NCBI GenBank assembly: GCA_028583605.1 | Contig: CM053327.1 | Coordinates: 36,076,626-36,140,625 of the forward strand | DNA length: 64,000 nucleotides | Reading direction: 5' to 3' | Source of the DNA: Dastarcus helophoroides | Taxonomy: Eukaryota > Arthropoda > Insecta > Coleoptera > Bothrideridae | Shown: positions 46,137 through 57,988 of the stretch, piece by piece | How positions within the stretch are numbered: the stretch's first letter is position 1 | Layout of the letters: each line of letters starts with the position of its first letter | Notes under the pieces: generated by a model | What the model saw: the letters and a program-made list of their open reading frames with translations, nothing else | Database searches by the model: none | Told to the model about the DNA's origin: nothing | Program-made: the position numbers and the translations under genes

Positions 46137-49100
46137 CAAATTTTCAGAAACAGAAAATTTCAGAAAAAGTCGAAGTTTGAAAAAAATGAAAATAGCTGGG
46201 GAAAAATGGATTATACTAAAGAATGTCGAAAGTTCTAAAAGAAGCCAAATTTCAAGAAAATACGTCTCCAAAGAACACTCTGGAATTTATAGAACAAGAT
46301 ATGAATTCGCAATTTTTAGAAAAAATTGTAAAACGAAAGAAAAATTAAATTTTGAAAGCTGCGATAAACCATCAAAAACCTAAAAAAATTGGAAATTTTC
46401 CAAAGTAGAAAAAAGCTAGATTTTGAGAAAAAATTAAAAAGATGAGTTGAATCAAAATTTTCAGAAACAGCAGTTTTCAGGAAAAGTCGAAGTTTGCAAA
46501 AAATGAAAACAGCTCGGAAAAAAAAATTATATTAAAGAAAGTTGAAATGTCTCAAAAGAAGCCAAATTTTAAGAAGATACGTCTTCAAAGAACACTCTGA
46601 AATTTAGGGAACAAGATATGAATTCACAATTTTTAGGAAAATCGTAAACCGAAAGACATCAAATTTTAAAAGCTTCAAGAAACCATCAAAGACCTAAAAA
46701 AATCGAAATATTCCTGAAAAAAAGCTAGATTTTGAGAAAAAATTAAAACGATGAGTTGAAGTAAATTTTCAAAAACAGAAGTTTTCTGGAAAAGTCGAAT
46801 TTTGGAAAAAATGAAAACAGTTCGGGAAAAAAATGAATTATATTAAAGAAAGTCGAAAGATCTCAAAAGAAGCCAAATTTTGAGATAATACGTCTCCAAA
46901 GAACCCTCTGAAATTTAGAGAACGAGATATAAATTTGCAGTTTTTGAGAAAATTGTAAAACGAAAGAAAAATCAAAATTTTAATGTTTCGAGAAACCATC
47001 GAAAACCTAAAAAAACTGGAAATTTTCCAAAGTAGAAAAAACTAGATTTTGAGAAAAAATTAAAACGTTGAGTTAAAGTCAATTTTCACAAACAGAAGTT
47101 TTCAGGAAAAGTCGAAGCTTGGAAAAAATGAAAAGAGCGCGAAAAAAAATGAATTATATTAAAGAAAGTCGAAATATCTCAAAAGAAGCCAAATTTTAAG
47201 AAAATACGTCTCCAAAGAACACTCTAAAATTTAGAGAACAAGATATAAATTTGCAATTTTTAGGAAAATTGTAAGACGAAAGACATCAAATTTTAAAAGA
47301 TTCAAGAAACCATCAAAGAACTAAAAGAAAATCGAAATTTTCCTGAAAAAAAAAACTAGATTTTGAGAAAAAATTAAAACGATGAGTTGAAGCAAATTTT
47401 CAAAAACAGGAGTTTTCTAGAAAAGTCGAAGTTTGAAAAGAATTAAAACAGCTCGGAAAAAAAATGAATTATATTAAAGAAAGTCGAAAGATCTCAAAAG
47501 AAGCCAAATTTTAAGAAAATACGTCTCCAAAGAACACTCTGAAATTTGGAGAAGAAGATATAAATTTGCAATTTTTAGGAAAATTGTAAGACGAATGTTA
47601 AATCAAATTTTAAAAGCTTGGAGAAACCATCGAAAAGCTAAAATAAAATCGAAATTTTCTAGTGAAAAAATGCTAGATTTTGAGCAAAAATTAAAACGAT
47701 GTGTCGAAACAAATTTTAAAAAACAGATTTTCAGGAAAAGTCGAAATTTGGAAAACATGAAAACACCTCGGAAAAAAGATGAATCATATTAAAGAAAGTC
47801 GAAAGATTTCAAAAAGAGCCAAATTTTAAGAAAATACGTCTCCAAAGAACACTCTGAAGTTTAGAGAACAAGATATAAATTTGCAATTTTTGGGAAAATT
47901 GTAAAACGAAAGACATCAAATTTTAAAAGCTTCGAGCAACCATCGAAAACCTAAAAAAAATGGAAATTTTTCCAGTGGAAAAAAAGCTAGATTTTAAGAA
48001 AAAATTAAAACGATAACTTAAAGGAAATTTTCAAAAACAGAACTTTTCAGGAAAAGTCGAAGTTTGGAAAAAAAGAAAACAGCTCGAAAATAAAAAGAAT
48101 TATATTAAAGAAAGTCGAAAGATCTCAATGAGGGCCAAATTTTAAGAAAATACGTCTCCAAAGAACACTCTGAAATTTAGAGAACAAGATATAAATTTGC
48201 AATTTTTAGGAAAATTGTAAAACGAAAGAAAAATCAAATTTGGAAAGCTCCGAGAAACCATCGAAAACATAAAAAAACTGGAAATTTTCCAAAGTAGAAA
48301 AAAGCTAGATTTTGAGAAAAAATTAAATATATAACGATGAGTCGAAACAAATTTTCAAAAACAGAAGTTTCCAGGAAAAGTCTAAGTTTGGAAAAAACGA
48401 AAACTGCTCGGAAAAAAAATGAATTATATTGAAGAAAATCGTAAGATCTCCAAAGAAGCCAAATTTTAAGACAATACGTCTCCAAAGAACACTCTGAAAT
48501 TTAGAGAACAAGATATAATTTGCAATTTTTGAGAAAATTGTAAAACGAAAGAAAAATCAAATTTTGAAAGCTTCGAAAAACGATCGAAAACGTAAAAAAT
48601 TAGAAAGTTTCCAAAGTAGAAGAAAGCTAGATTTTGAGAAAAAATTAAAACAATGAGTTGAAGCAAATTTTCAAAACCAGAAGTTTTCAGGAAAAGTGGA
48701 AGCTTAGAAAACATGAAAACTGCTCGGAAAAAAATGAATTATATTAAACAAAGTCCAAAGATCTCAAAAGGAGCCAAATTTTAAGAAGATAAGTCTCCAA
48801 AGAACACTCTGAAATTTAGAAAACGATATATAAATTTGCAATTTCTGGGAAAATTGTAAAAAGAGAGAAAAATAAAATTTTGAAAGCTTCAGAAATCATC
48901 GAAAACCTAAAAAACTGGAAATTTTCCAAAGTAGAAGAAAGCTAGATTTTGAGAAAAAATTAAAACGATGAGATGAAGCAAATTTTCAAAACCAGGAGTT
49001 TTCTAGAAAAGTCGAAGTTTGAAAAGAATTAAAACAGCTCGGAAAAAAAATGAATTATATTAAAGAAAGTCGAAAGATCTCAAAAGAAGCCAAATTTTAA

Positions 49101-50760
49101 GAAAATACGTCTCCAAAGAACACTCTGAAATTTGGAGAAGAAGATATAAATTTGCAATTTTTAGGAAAATTGTAAGACGAAAGACATCAAATTTTAAAAG
49201 CTTCAAGAAACCATCAAAGAACTAAAAGAAAATCGAAATTTTCCTGAAAAAAAATTAGATTTTGAGAAAAAATTAAAACGATGAGTTGAAGCAAATTTTC
49301 GAAAACAGAAGTTTTCTGGAAAAGTCGAATTTTGCAAAAAATAAAAACAGCTCGGAAAAAAAATGAATTATATTAAAGAAAGTCGAAAGATCTCACAAGA
49401 AGCCAAATTTTGAGATAATACGTCTCCAAAGAACCCTCTGAAATTTAGAGAACAAGATATAAATTTGCAATTTTTCGGAAAATTGTCAAACGAAAGTTAA
49501 ATCAAACTTTAAAAGCTTCGAGAAACCATCGAAAACCTAAAAAACTGGAAATTTTCCAGTGGAAAAGGCTAGATTTTGAGAAAAAATTAAAACGATGAGT
49601 CGAAACAAATTTTCAAAAACAGAAGTTTTCAGGACAAGTCGAAGTTTGGAAAAAATGAAAACAGCTCGAAAAAAAATGAATTATATTAAAGAAAGTAGAA
49701 AGATTTCAAAAGAAGCCAAATTTTAAGAAAATACGTCTCCAAAGAACACTCTGAAATTTAGAGAACAAGATATAAATTTGCAATTTTTAGGAAAATTGTA
49801 AAACGAAAGAAAAATCAAATTTGGAAAGCTTCGAGAAACCATCGAAGACATAAAAAAACTGGAAATTTTCCAAAGTAGAAAAAAGCTAGATTTTGAGAAA
49901 AAATTAAATATATAACGATGAGTCGAAACAAATTTTTAAAAACAGAAGTTTTCAGGAAAAGTCGAAGTTTGGAAAAAATGAAAACTGCTGGGAAAAAAAA
50001 TGAATTATATTAAAGAAAGTCGAAAGATCTCAAAAGAAGCCACATTTTAGGAAAATTGTAAAACGAAAGAAAAATCAAATTTGGAAAGCTTCGAGAAACC
50101 ATCGAAGACATAAAAAAACTGGAAATTTTCCAAAGTAGAAGAAAGCTATATTTTGAGGAAAAATTAAATATATAACGATGAGTCCAAACAAATTTTCAAA
50201 AACAGAAGTTTTCAGGAAAAGTCGAAGTTTGGAAAAAATGAAAACTGCTGGGAAAAAAATGAATTATATTAAAGAAAATCGAAAGATCTTAAAAGAAGCC
50301 AAATTTTAAGAAAATACGTCTCCAAAGAATACTCTGAATTTTAGAGAACAAGATATCAATTTGCAATTTTTGGGAAAATTGTAAAACGAAAGAAAAATCA
50401 AATTTTAAAAGTTTCGAGAAACTATCGAAAACCTAAAAAAAAATCGAAAATTTCCAGTGAAAAAAAGCTAGATTTTGAGAAAAAATTAAAACGATGAGTT
50501 GAAGCAAATTTTCAGAAACAGAAGTTTTCAGGAAAAGTCGAAGTTTGGAAATAATAAAAACAGCTCGGAAAAGAAATGAATATAAGTCTCCAAAGAACAC
50601 TCTGAAATTTAGAGAACAAGATATAAATTTGCAATTTTTGGCAAAATTGTAAAAACGAAAGAAAAATCAAAATTTTGAAAGCTTCGAGAAACCATCGAAA
50701 ACCTAAAAAAAAACTGAAAATTTTCCGAAGTAGAAATAAGCTAGATTTTGACAATAAATT
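46137..50760 (+). repeat. ~315-bp satellite, about 15 monomers
   Basis: The landmark TCTCCAAAGAACACTCTG recurs at about 46,265, 46,582, 46,893, 47,209, 47,524, 47,839, 48,155, 48,479, 48,794, 49,110, 49,423, 49,736, 50,319 and 50,587. Spacing is 311-324 bp except for a deleted monomer after 49,736 and a short last one. Other conserved blocks are CTAGATTTTGAGAAAAAATT, AAAGAAAGTCGAAAGATCTC and GATATAAATTTGCAATTTTT. Variant monomers recur five units apart, which indicates a higher-order repeat. All open frames are shadows of the array. Confidence 0.9.
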
Positions 50761-52912
50761 GAAACCAACTAAGCAAAAGTGAAAATTAATTGTAAAAAAT
50801 TTTAATATTATCAAAATCATTTCAAAAGTAAAAAAAAACGTTGAAAAAAAACACAAAATTTTGAGACATTTGTCAAACTTTAAGAAAGTTAAAATTTTCA
50901 AAAAGAGCCAAATTTAAAAAAGTCAAACTTTGTAAACAAGATGAATTTAGACGACAAAAATTAAAATTTATAAAAACAAGTTAAAATGTCAAATTTTTAG
51001 ATAAAAGTAAAAACTTCGAGAAAAAGCTAATTTGAGAAACAAGTGCAATTTTCCTAAAAAATAAAAAAAATGTTCAGGAAAATCTAATATTTGAGAAAAT
51101 TGGGGAAATTTTCGAAACGAAATCAATCCAGAAAACAAAGCCGACGAAATTTCTAGAAAAAATGCAGCAATTTAGAACAAAGTCGAAAAAAATAATTCTG
51201 AAAAAAGTCGAATTTTGTGAATACGTTTTAATTTCGAAAAAAAAGAGAAAAATTCTGAGATGCAAGTCCAATTATAAAAAGTAATAAAAAGTCGATTGTT
51301 GAGAAGAGAGAAAAAAGACAGATTTTAGAAAAAAAAGTAAAGAGCAACCAAAGAAACTGAAATTTTGAGTAGAAATTCTAATTCTACGAATGAAATCGAT
51401 ATTTTGAAAAAAAAGACAAATCTGTTTGCAAAAATGTTGGAGTCTCAAGACTAAAAAATAGTTTTGCAATTGCAGCAATTTTTATTTTAAAAGAGAAAAA
51501 ATCTAGTATTCGGATTTAACTTCGAGATGTTAAAACTCAAAATTTCAGGGATGTTTTCTGCCATATTTATATGTATAATACATTTCGAAGTCTTTTTTTC
51601 AAAAATTTGGTGTTCTTCTCTGAATTCTGAATTGGAACTTGCTAATCTTTCCTAAAATCTTGACTTTAATTTAGAAAATCTGAGTTTTTTTATTCCAAAT
51701 TTCCACTTTGTTCTAAAAATTAAGTTTTTTGATTTTTTCTCTTGATTTAAAATTTTGTGATTTTTGTTTTCATTTCCTCCACCTTTAAAGATAAAAATTT
51801 AAAAATCTAATTCTTTCTTGAAATGATCATTACGAATGGCAATTTTCGCTTTTGTTTACGAAACTTATTTTATTTCGATTTTCTAGCTTTACGATTTTGT
51901 TTTTCCCTCACATTTTTGCTTAAATCACGAGATCTGGACTTTCATTTTGGATTTTGGAGCGAAATTTTGCGAATAAAGTTTATACAGAGCCGAGAGCTTT
52001 GTATATATTACGAATTTTTTTCTTTTTACTCTTCAACTTGATATTTTATTCACGTTATTTGAATTGTTTAAAAATGTCAAAATAAAACTGGAAAATCCTA
52101 GATTTTTCAATCACAATTCAAAGTTTCTTCCTTAAATGAAATTTCGAAAAAGAAAAATGGATATTAAGCCTTTTTTATGTAATTGATTTTTAAATGACCG
52201 GATTTTAAAACTACCCCTTGTTACTTTTCTGTTAATATTTTTAAAGTATAATTCGTTAAAACTTCAAAATTTCAAAACAAAAGTCGAATATTTGAAATTA
52301 AAGTTGGAATATCACTGTTAATATCCAAATTTCTACAGTAAACCAGAAATCGAGACATTTACGTTGTGAATTTTTCTGTTAGCTAAAATTTCTCTTTGTA
52401 GATTTATACTTTTTCGAAAGTTTAGACTTCATTTGAAAATTTCAGATTTATTTCAAAAAGGGATTCTTTTCTAAAAGGTTTTTTCTTGTTGCAGAAAATT
52501 TTCAATTTAAAAAAGCTAAATTATGAATTCTGTGATATAAGGATCTTTTTTTCAAAAACCGTCTTCCAATTTCAAAACTTGACAATTTCTTTGCTAAATT
52601 TCGACTTTCTTGTAGCTTTGTCTTGAAGCGTTCTCAAAATATCGATCATTTTCTCATTGTACATGTAGAAATCTACCTTTTTTCATAAATTTTGACATTT
52701 CATAAATGATAATCTCGAGGAAAACTTCTAGATTTTAAAACATCTTATTTTATTAACCTTTTTTAAAATTAGGAATTTATTCCAGAAAAAATTATACCAT
52801 ATAATAATTTTTAATTTAAAGTTAAAGGTTTAAAGTCGAAATCTTTAAAAAATCAAAAGTTGAAAGAAAGGACATGTCATAACTTGTACTTTTTTCCTGA
52901 AAGTGAGTTAAA
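50761..52912. other. AT-rich non-coding DNA
   Basis: Low-complexity texture on both strands up to about 51.5 kb, then T-rich non-coding sequence. Frames of 60-130 aa here are phenylalanine/lysine-rich and arise from A/T runs. No gene seen. Confidence 0.5.
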
Positions 52913-52916
52913 ATAT

Positions 52917-53213
52917 TGCAATAAAATGTAGTTTGTAATTTGTATTAGTGTTTGTGTAGTGTAAAGAACTCTGGAAACATTTAATAATGGGAAGCAGCCG
53001 CAAGAACGACAGACGTTTCCGCAGGCGATAATCCTATTTGTACGGAGATCTGTTCTAGAAGACCGGAACGGTATAAATACGGAGTCGTCTTTCCCTCAGT
53101 TAGTTAGTCAGATAATAGTTAAGTGAATTATAATTATAGTGTTTCGAAATAAGTTTGACATCAAGGGTTTATGATTCACGAAGTTTTAATTTTTGAACCG
53201 ATAACGCGCAACA
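52917..53213 (+). mobile_element. Second solo LTR (297 bp)
   Basis: Starts TGCAATA and ends GCGCAACA, with flanking ATAT duplications (52,913-52,916 and 53,214-53,217). It has a TATA box (TATAAATA near 53,072) followed by a CAGTTAGTTAGTCAG stretch, as in the first solo LTR. Both share TGTTCTAGAAG-like sequence upstream of the TATA box and an ACCGATAA segment before the end. It belongs to a related but distinct family from 4,949-5,309. Confidence 0.65.
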
Positions 53214-53217
53214 ATAT

Positions 53218-55081
53218 TGAATTTGATTTCAAAAATCGTCGAAATTTTGACAATAAACTCCATCAACGTCAATGTGTTTTTCTAAATGTTCCATTTCACT
53301 CTTTTTTCAATTGAATCGAAATTCAAAAGTTTTTCTTACAATTTAAACTTTAAAGTAGAAATTTAAAATTTGGTTGGCGATTTTGAAAAGTAGTTGGGAC
53401 TTCGAAAAAATATTGACATTTTTACTTTAAAAACTTTCAAAATGTCATCTCTTTATTTTATTACATCCGTTATTTCTATAGTAGCTACTTGCCTGAACAC
53501 TTTTGGCATTCGAGTTGGATATACCAAAATGACGACCACATCTAACAAGATCGAAACCGGTCTTTGGTTCCCAAACTACTATCATTATTTATTCAAAGAT
53601 CCAAGCTGATCTGTATTTAACAAAAATTGAACTTTGCATTTAACTGTAAAACAATCATTAAAATTTGGGCATAAAAGCAGTGCAATGTATCAGCTGTGCG
53701 TTTCTACTGAGTGAATTCCGTTAGTAAAATAATACCGACATCAGCGCTTCCAATTGGGAACAATTAATACTCACTTGTCGTGGTTGATTTCCCCTCTTCT
53801 TAAACAAGCGAAAAAGGGAACTAATTCTTGTTTACCTTTCGCGGTCTTTTCACATTTTGCGTTTACGCTATAAAACATCTGAGAAGGAAACTCATCATAT
53901 TTCGTCGCCTTTCCCTCGACGAATCCCTCGAGTGGCATAAAATAAAAACATCTACAAAGGCGTATTTAAACTTAACATATTTAAATCTCGCGGGACATCT
54001 ACTTACAAAGGGGAACACGATGACGAATAAAGCGAACTGTCAGGTAAACAACAAAGCGAAAGGAGAATTATCCTAGAGAGATAATTTTTCAAGGTTTGTT
54101 TAAAAATAACGCGACGGTCTAGAAACATCGACTTTTTATTCCGGCGAACTTTGTTTCGCGATTGCTCTATTCTTTGAGATATTCTAGGGGGTTGTTAATT
54201 TCGGCGATTGTTCGTATAAACTGAAACGATGGGAGCTTGTGTAAACAAGGTTTTGTTTAATACATGAGTGGAAATCCTCTCATAAATCTTATTTCTCTAA
54301 AAAAATAAAAATGGAATTTAGGTTGTCAGAAACCCTCATCTAGTGTATTTATCTGGAGTGTTTAAGGATCTTATAAATAATTCATCCTTTTCTCAAGAGG
54401 AGACACGCCAACCTAAAGAAAATACAGTTTAAAATACAATATATATTCCCCTTTTCGTTTCTATTCCCAACTGTTTAAAATTCAAGGTTATTTTTAATAG
54501 ATGTATCATTTCGTCTTTTTGTTTGCTTCGTTAAGCGATTTCTTTATTTCGCGAGATTTTTACGAAGGTAGCTGTTCATCTGATCGCGTGCCGGCCTTAC
54601 ATTAATATCGAACGTTAAAACCCGCGTTTATATGGCTTATTTTATCGCTGCCTCCATTTGTAAACGTGAAACAATTTTCAGTTTAACAACAGGCGAGTAA
54701 AGCGAAAGTGTCCCTAATGGACCATATTTCAGCTTATGGATTATTTATAAAACTATAAACGCGACGTCATTATGTGGAAAATCGTGTGAAGCGCCCCCTT
54801 TGTTTTGAAAATTGTCCTAACTGAGCGATGTACCGTTTTGAAAAATTAAATTTAATTCCTTTTTTTAAAAAGAAAACTGCTTCAGGCACGTTAAGCGATT
54901 TTGGAGTCGAATTTATGGTTTCGCGTCACGCGTTACCAACGTGGGCTCGAACTCCACTACATAGACACTGGTATTTCCTTTCAAGTTTTCACTTCTGTCG
55001 GCAGCCTTCAAGACTCATGAACTTTTTCTTTCTTTAACTTTGACAGTGACCATTTTAAGTCCAATCCTAAATTTCTTGTTG
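53218..55081. other. Non-coding, partly single-copy-looking
   Basis: Frames at 53,394-53,609, 53,828-54,076 and 54,828-55,037 have no recognisable domain. Composition becomes more balanced from about 53.7 to 55 kb, compatible with intronic or intergenic unique sequence. Confidence 0.45.
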
Positions 55082-55098
55082 TTACCTCTATTAAAAAC

Positions 55099-55446
55099 TG
55101 AAAAACAAAAATTGTCCCCTGAAACCAAGAAAGATTAAAAAACACAACAAAGGTTGCTGTAGCGCGTGTCGACAACCAAGACATCATCTTCACAGAGGTG
55201 AATATATAGTAAATGTTCAAAGTAGAAGTTGAAGACAAGCCTAATAATAATTTGTTTTGAAACATACGTATAAGTTTGGGCAAGATGGAATGCATCAGCG
55301 TCAAGAAAACTACAACCAGTATCTCTCTGAAGGTGATAGCTTGGCTATCGAAACGCATTAGAGCAACCTTTGTTGTATTTTTTAATCTTTCTTGGCTTCA
55401 GGGGACAATTTTTGTATTTCAATTTTTGAAGATAACCAACGACCAA
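55099..55446 (+). mobile_element. Hammerhead-like family B, dispersed copy (348 bp)
   Basis: A minus-sense arm (55,099-55,195) and a plus-sense arm (55,327-55,446) face each other around ~130 bp. An imperfect duplication TTACCTCTA...TAAAAAC lies at 55,082-55,098 and 55,447-55,465. The plus arm holds the hammerhead-like fold. It matches the 21-kb element in layout and sequence but is more diverged. Confidence 0.65.
55319..55367 (+). ncRNA. Hammerhead-like motif, diverged copy with stem II covariation
   Basis: The core is CTGAAGG (A to G at the last core base, so probably inactive). Stem II is GATAGC/GCTATC, a compensatory C-G to T-A change against GACAGC/GCTGTC at 21 kb. GAAA is at 55,350-55,353. 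Stem I keeps CTCT/AGAG. Stem III is weakened by G to A. Confidence 0.5.
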
Positions 55447-55465
55447 TTACCTCTACTCTAAAAAC

Positions 55466-56480
55466 CAAATCTGTTTTTGAGGTATACTGAATAAAAAGCG
55501 ACGATTTAAATATAAAATCTTTATTGGCAGACTATACAACATATCATAGACCTGAATGTACAAAAATTGATAATTTGATAACACCATGTTATAAAAAATT
55601 GTGAGAGTATTTTAGATTGGATTAATAATAAGATCAGCAACGTCGAAAAACTCGATAGATTTTAGTAAAAACAGAGCGCTCGTTTGTACTAGTTTATCAA
55701 TTACATTACACAAAAACAACCGTCTCCACAGAGCAACCATCAAAAAGATTAGGCTTACATACTATAAAAAATGTGATGATACTTGGATAATAACTAAACT
55801 ATTTTAAGAGCAACTGATATGAAATTAGGTTCATACGAAAGACAATATAGTGTTTTCTCTGAGATTTAACTGGCGCAGAGTAAAAACTGCTCTTTATGGA
55901 ATGTAAGCTGTCAGATTTGGGGCACGTAAAACGAACGAAACAAGATATACCTCAACGACTCGATTACCCCCACCAACATCCCAGAAATATTTCTAAAATT
56001 CCCCGATTTAAACCCAACCATGATAAAGACAACGCGACGTATTTTCTAGCGGACCTTTGACCCGCGCGTTTTCCTAGTGAGATAAAGCGTCGTGAGATAT
56101 GCCTTGTTTAGGTTATGTTACGCCGTTGCAGATGTACACACATGCACTGGTAATTAAAACATCGGATTTACGCGAACGGTCACTTTTGCATGTCGTGTTG
56201 TTTTGATATTTACAGTTCGTGTCATTTCTAGACGTCACCCCATATGATGACCTTTTTCGATCTGTCGACGCTGGCTAGAAAAGTCCCATATGGATGCCAC
56301 CCGGTAGCTGTCACGGCGGACCTGGAGAAGAGGCCATAAGATCTTCACAGAACCATGTAACAATAGTACAAGCATGCGACAGAGACTTTCTACTGGACAT
56401 AACTACGGGATGGCGCGATTGAACTGTCAACTAACTTCAAAGTGCTTCAAAGTGTTGACGATGAGTGTCTCAAAATTTTG
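55466..56480. other. Non-coding
   Basis: No gene recognised. A more GC-rich part at about 56,020-56,400 precedes the LINE relic but shows no clear protein similarity by eye. Confidence 0.4.
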
Positions 56481-57250
56481 GTAATGATATTCCATTATAT
56501 TGCATACAAGTGTAAAAACGCCTTACATGTTCTTTTTTGCTGAGGATCAGATTATATTCGCGAAAGATGAAGACGACGCATTTTACATGCTAAGGGAACT
56601 GAACGAAGCATATGTAAAATGGGACTTCCAAATAAACTTTGATAAAACCAAGTATATGGTTGTCGGAGGAACAGGAAAAGATTTAAAAATGGATAACGAA
56701 TAGTTAAGTGCTGTATAACATACAAATATCTAGGAACAAATATTTCTAGTAAAGTAGCGAAAAGTAATGTTTTAATAAGACAGTAACATTCAATTATATG
56801 GAATGAAGATGTAACAAAAAATGTGAAAAGATGAATTTACAAAACGATAGTCGAGAGTAGGTATTGCATTATATGGTTCAGAGGTCTGGGAAATAACAAA
56901 CAAGAATGTAGGAAAGCTAAAGGCCATGGAGATCGACTTTTGGAGACGCAACTGTGGTGTGACAAAAACAGAAAGGATAATAAATGAATACATTCGGGAA
57001 GAAATGGAGAATATTTTGAATACAATATAAGGAAGGAGGTTAAATTGGTACGGACATTTAAGAAGAGTGCCAGATGAACGGTGGCTGTCAAAAATATTTC
57101 ATTGGAAACCCCATGCACGAAAAAAAAAGAGGAAATTCACATGGTACGAAGGAGTGACTCAAGCAATGTAGGACACGTGTATGAGAGACAACCACTGGCA
57201 AGATAGAAAGAGGTGGAAGTTTGGGTGCGAGAGACGCCGTAGGGTGTAGT
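56481..57250 (+). pseudogene. RTE-like LINE ORF2 C-terminal relic
   Basis: 56,500-56,703 encodes an RT fragment around a mutated catalytic motif (FFAEDQIIFAKDEDDAFYM) followed by INFDKTKYMVVGG. Farther on, across stops and shifts, come YKYLGTNIS, LYGSEVWEITNKN, WYGHLRRVPDERW and a terminal segment with ARWKEVEVW-like residues. This is the thumb and C-terminal region of a craniofacial-like/RTE-type ORF2. The catalytic YADD/FADD is altered to FAED, and stops are frequent. Confidence 0.7.
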
Positions 57251-57489
57251 TCCTACTCGCATTTAATAACAAAATGTTCTTGTTGAGAGAAAAAAAAAGT
57301 CCTGGAATTTAAACCGAACAGTGTTATTCCGCTATATTTGGTAGAAAATCGTAAAAAACGATGGTTAGAGAGCCCCAGCATTTGAACGTAAAAAATGTTT
57401 TTCTACATTAGACCATAAAAGGATATAATGATACTGACTTCATTGAGAAACGTTACAGTGGTGGTTAAAAAAGGACAGCAACATATGCA

Positions 57490-57988
57490 GAGATGTTCGA
57501 AAAGTTATGGCTGCTGATCTGAAAATTGTTCTGATCTATCTGAAAATATCACCACGAAGTGTGCAATGAATATGGCAAAATCAGCTCTGATTGTACCGTC
57601 TTGTCTGACGTATGCAATTGAAACGAGAGCAGACACAAACAAAATCAAATCGATGCTAAGGACAGCAGAAATTAAAACGCTGAGAGCAATCACCAAGAAA
57701 ACACTTAGAGACGGAGTTAGAAACGATGAGATCAGAAGAATATGTGGAGTGGACGATGTGGTAAGATGAGACAGACAAAGAAGACGCCAATGGTATGACC
57801 ACGTGAGAAGAATGGAAGAAGACAGAATTGTTCGAAGGGCTCTGGAGGATACGCCTGTAAAACGTAGACCAAAAGTGAAGATCACCAAAGAGATGGAAAG
57901 ATATCTGGTAATGCACATCTCAAGAAAACCAGAAGGGCTGAAGTCGGAGAAAAGCAGACCAATGGGTCTTCGAAAAGAAGAAAAATAA
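57490..57988 (+). pseudogene. C-terminal end of a second LINE with simple-repeat tail
   Basis: Frames at 57,566-57,769 and 57,803-57,988 encode SCLTYAIETRADTNKIKSML, then AEIKTLRAITKKTLRDGVRN, then a one-stop break, then WYDHVRRMEEDRIVRRALED. This is the ORF2 C-terminal domain of the same broad LINE class as 18.6-19.0 kb but a different family. The coding relic runs straight into GAAGAAAAATAAGAGGAAGAAG, so the adjacent microsatellite most likely grew from the element tail. Confidence 0.75.

Noticed and set aside
46065..50901. Minus-strand Phe/Leu-rich frames repeated through the satellite (some 80-129 aa)
   Set aside because: They recur only because the ~315-bp monomer recurs, and they are disrupted differently in each monomer.
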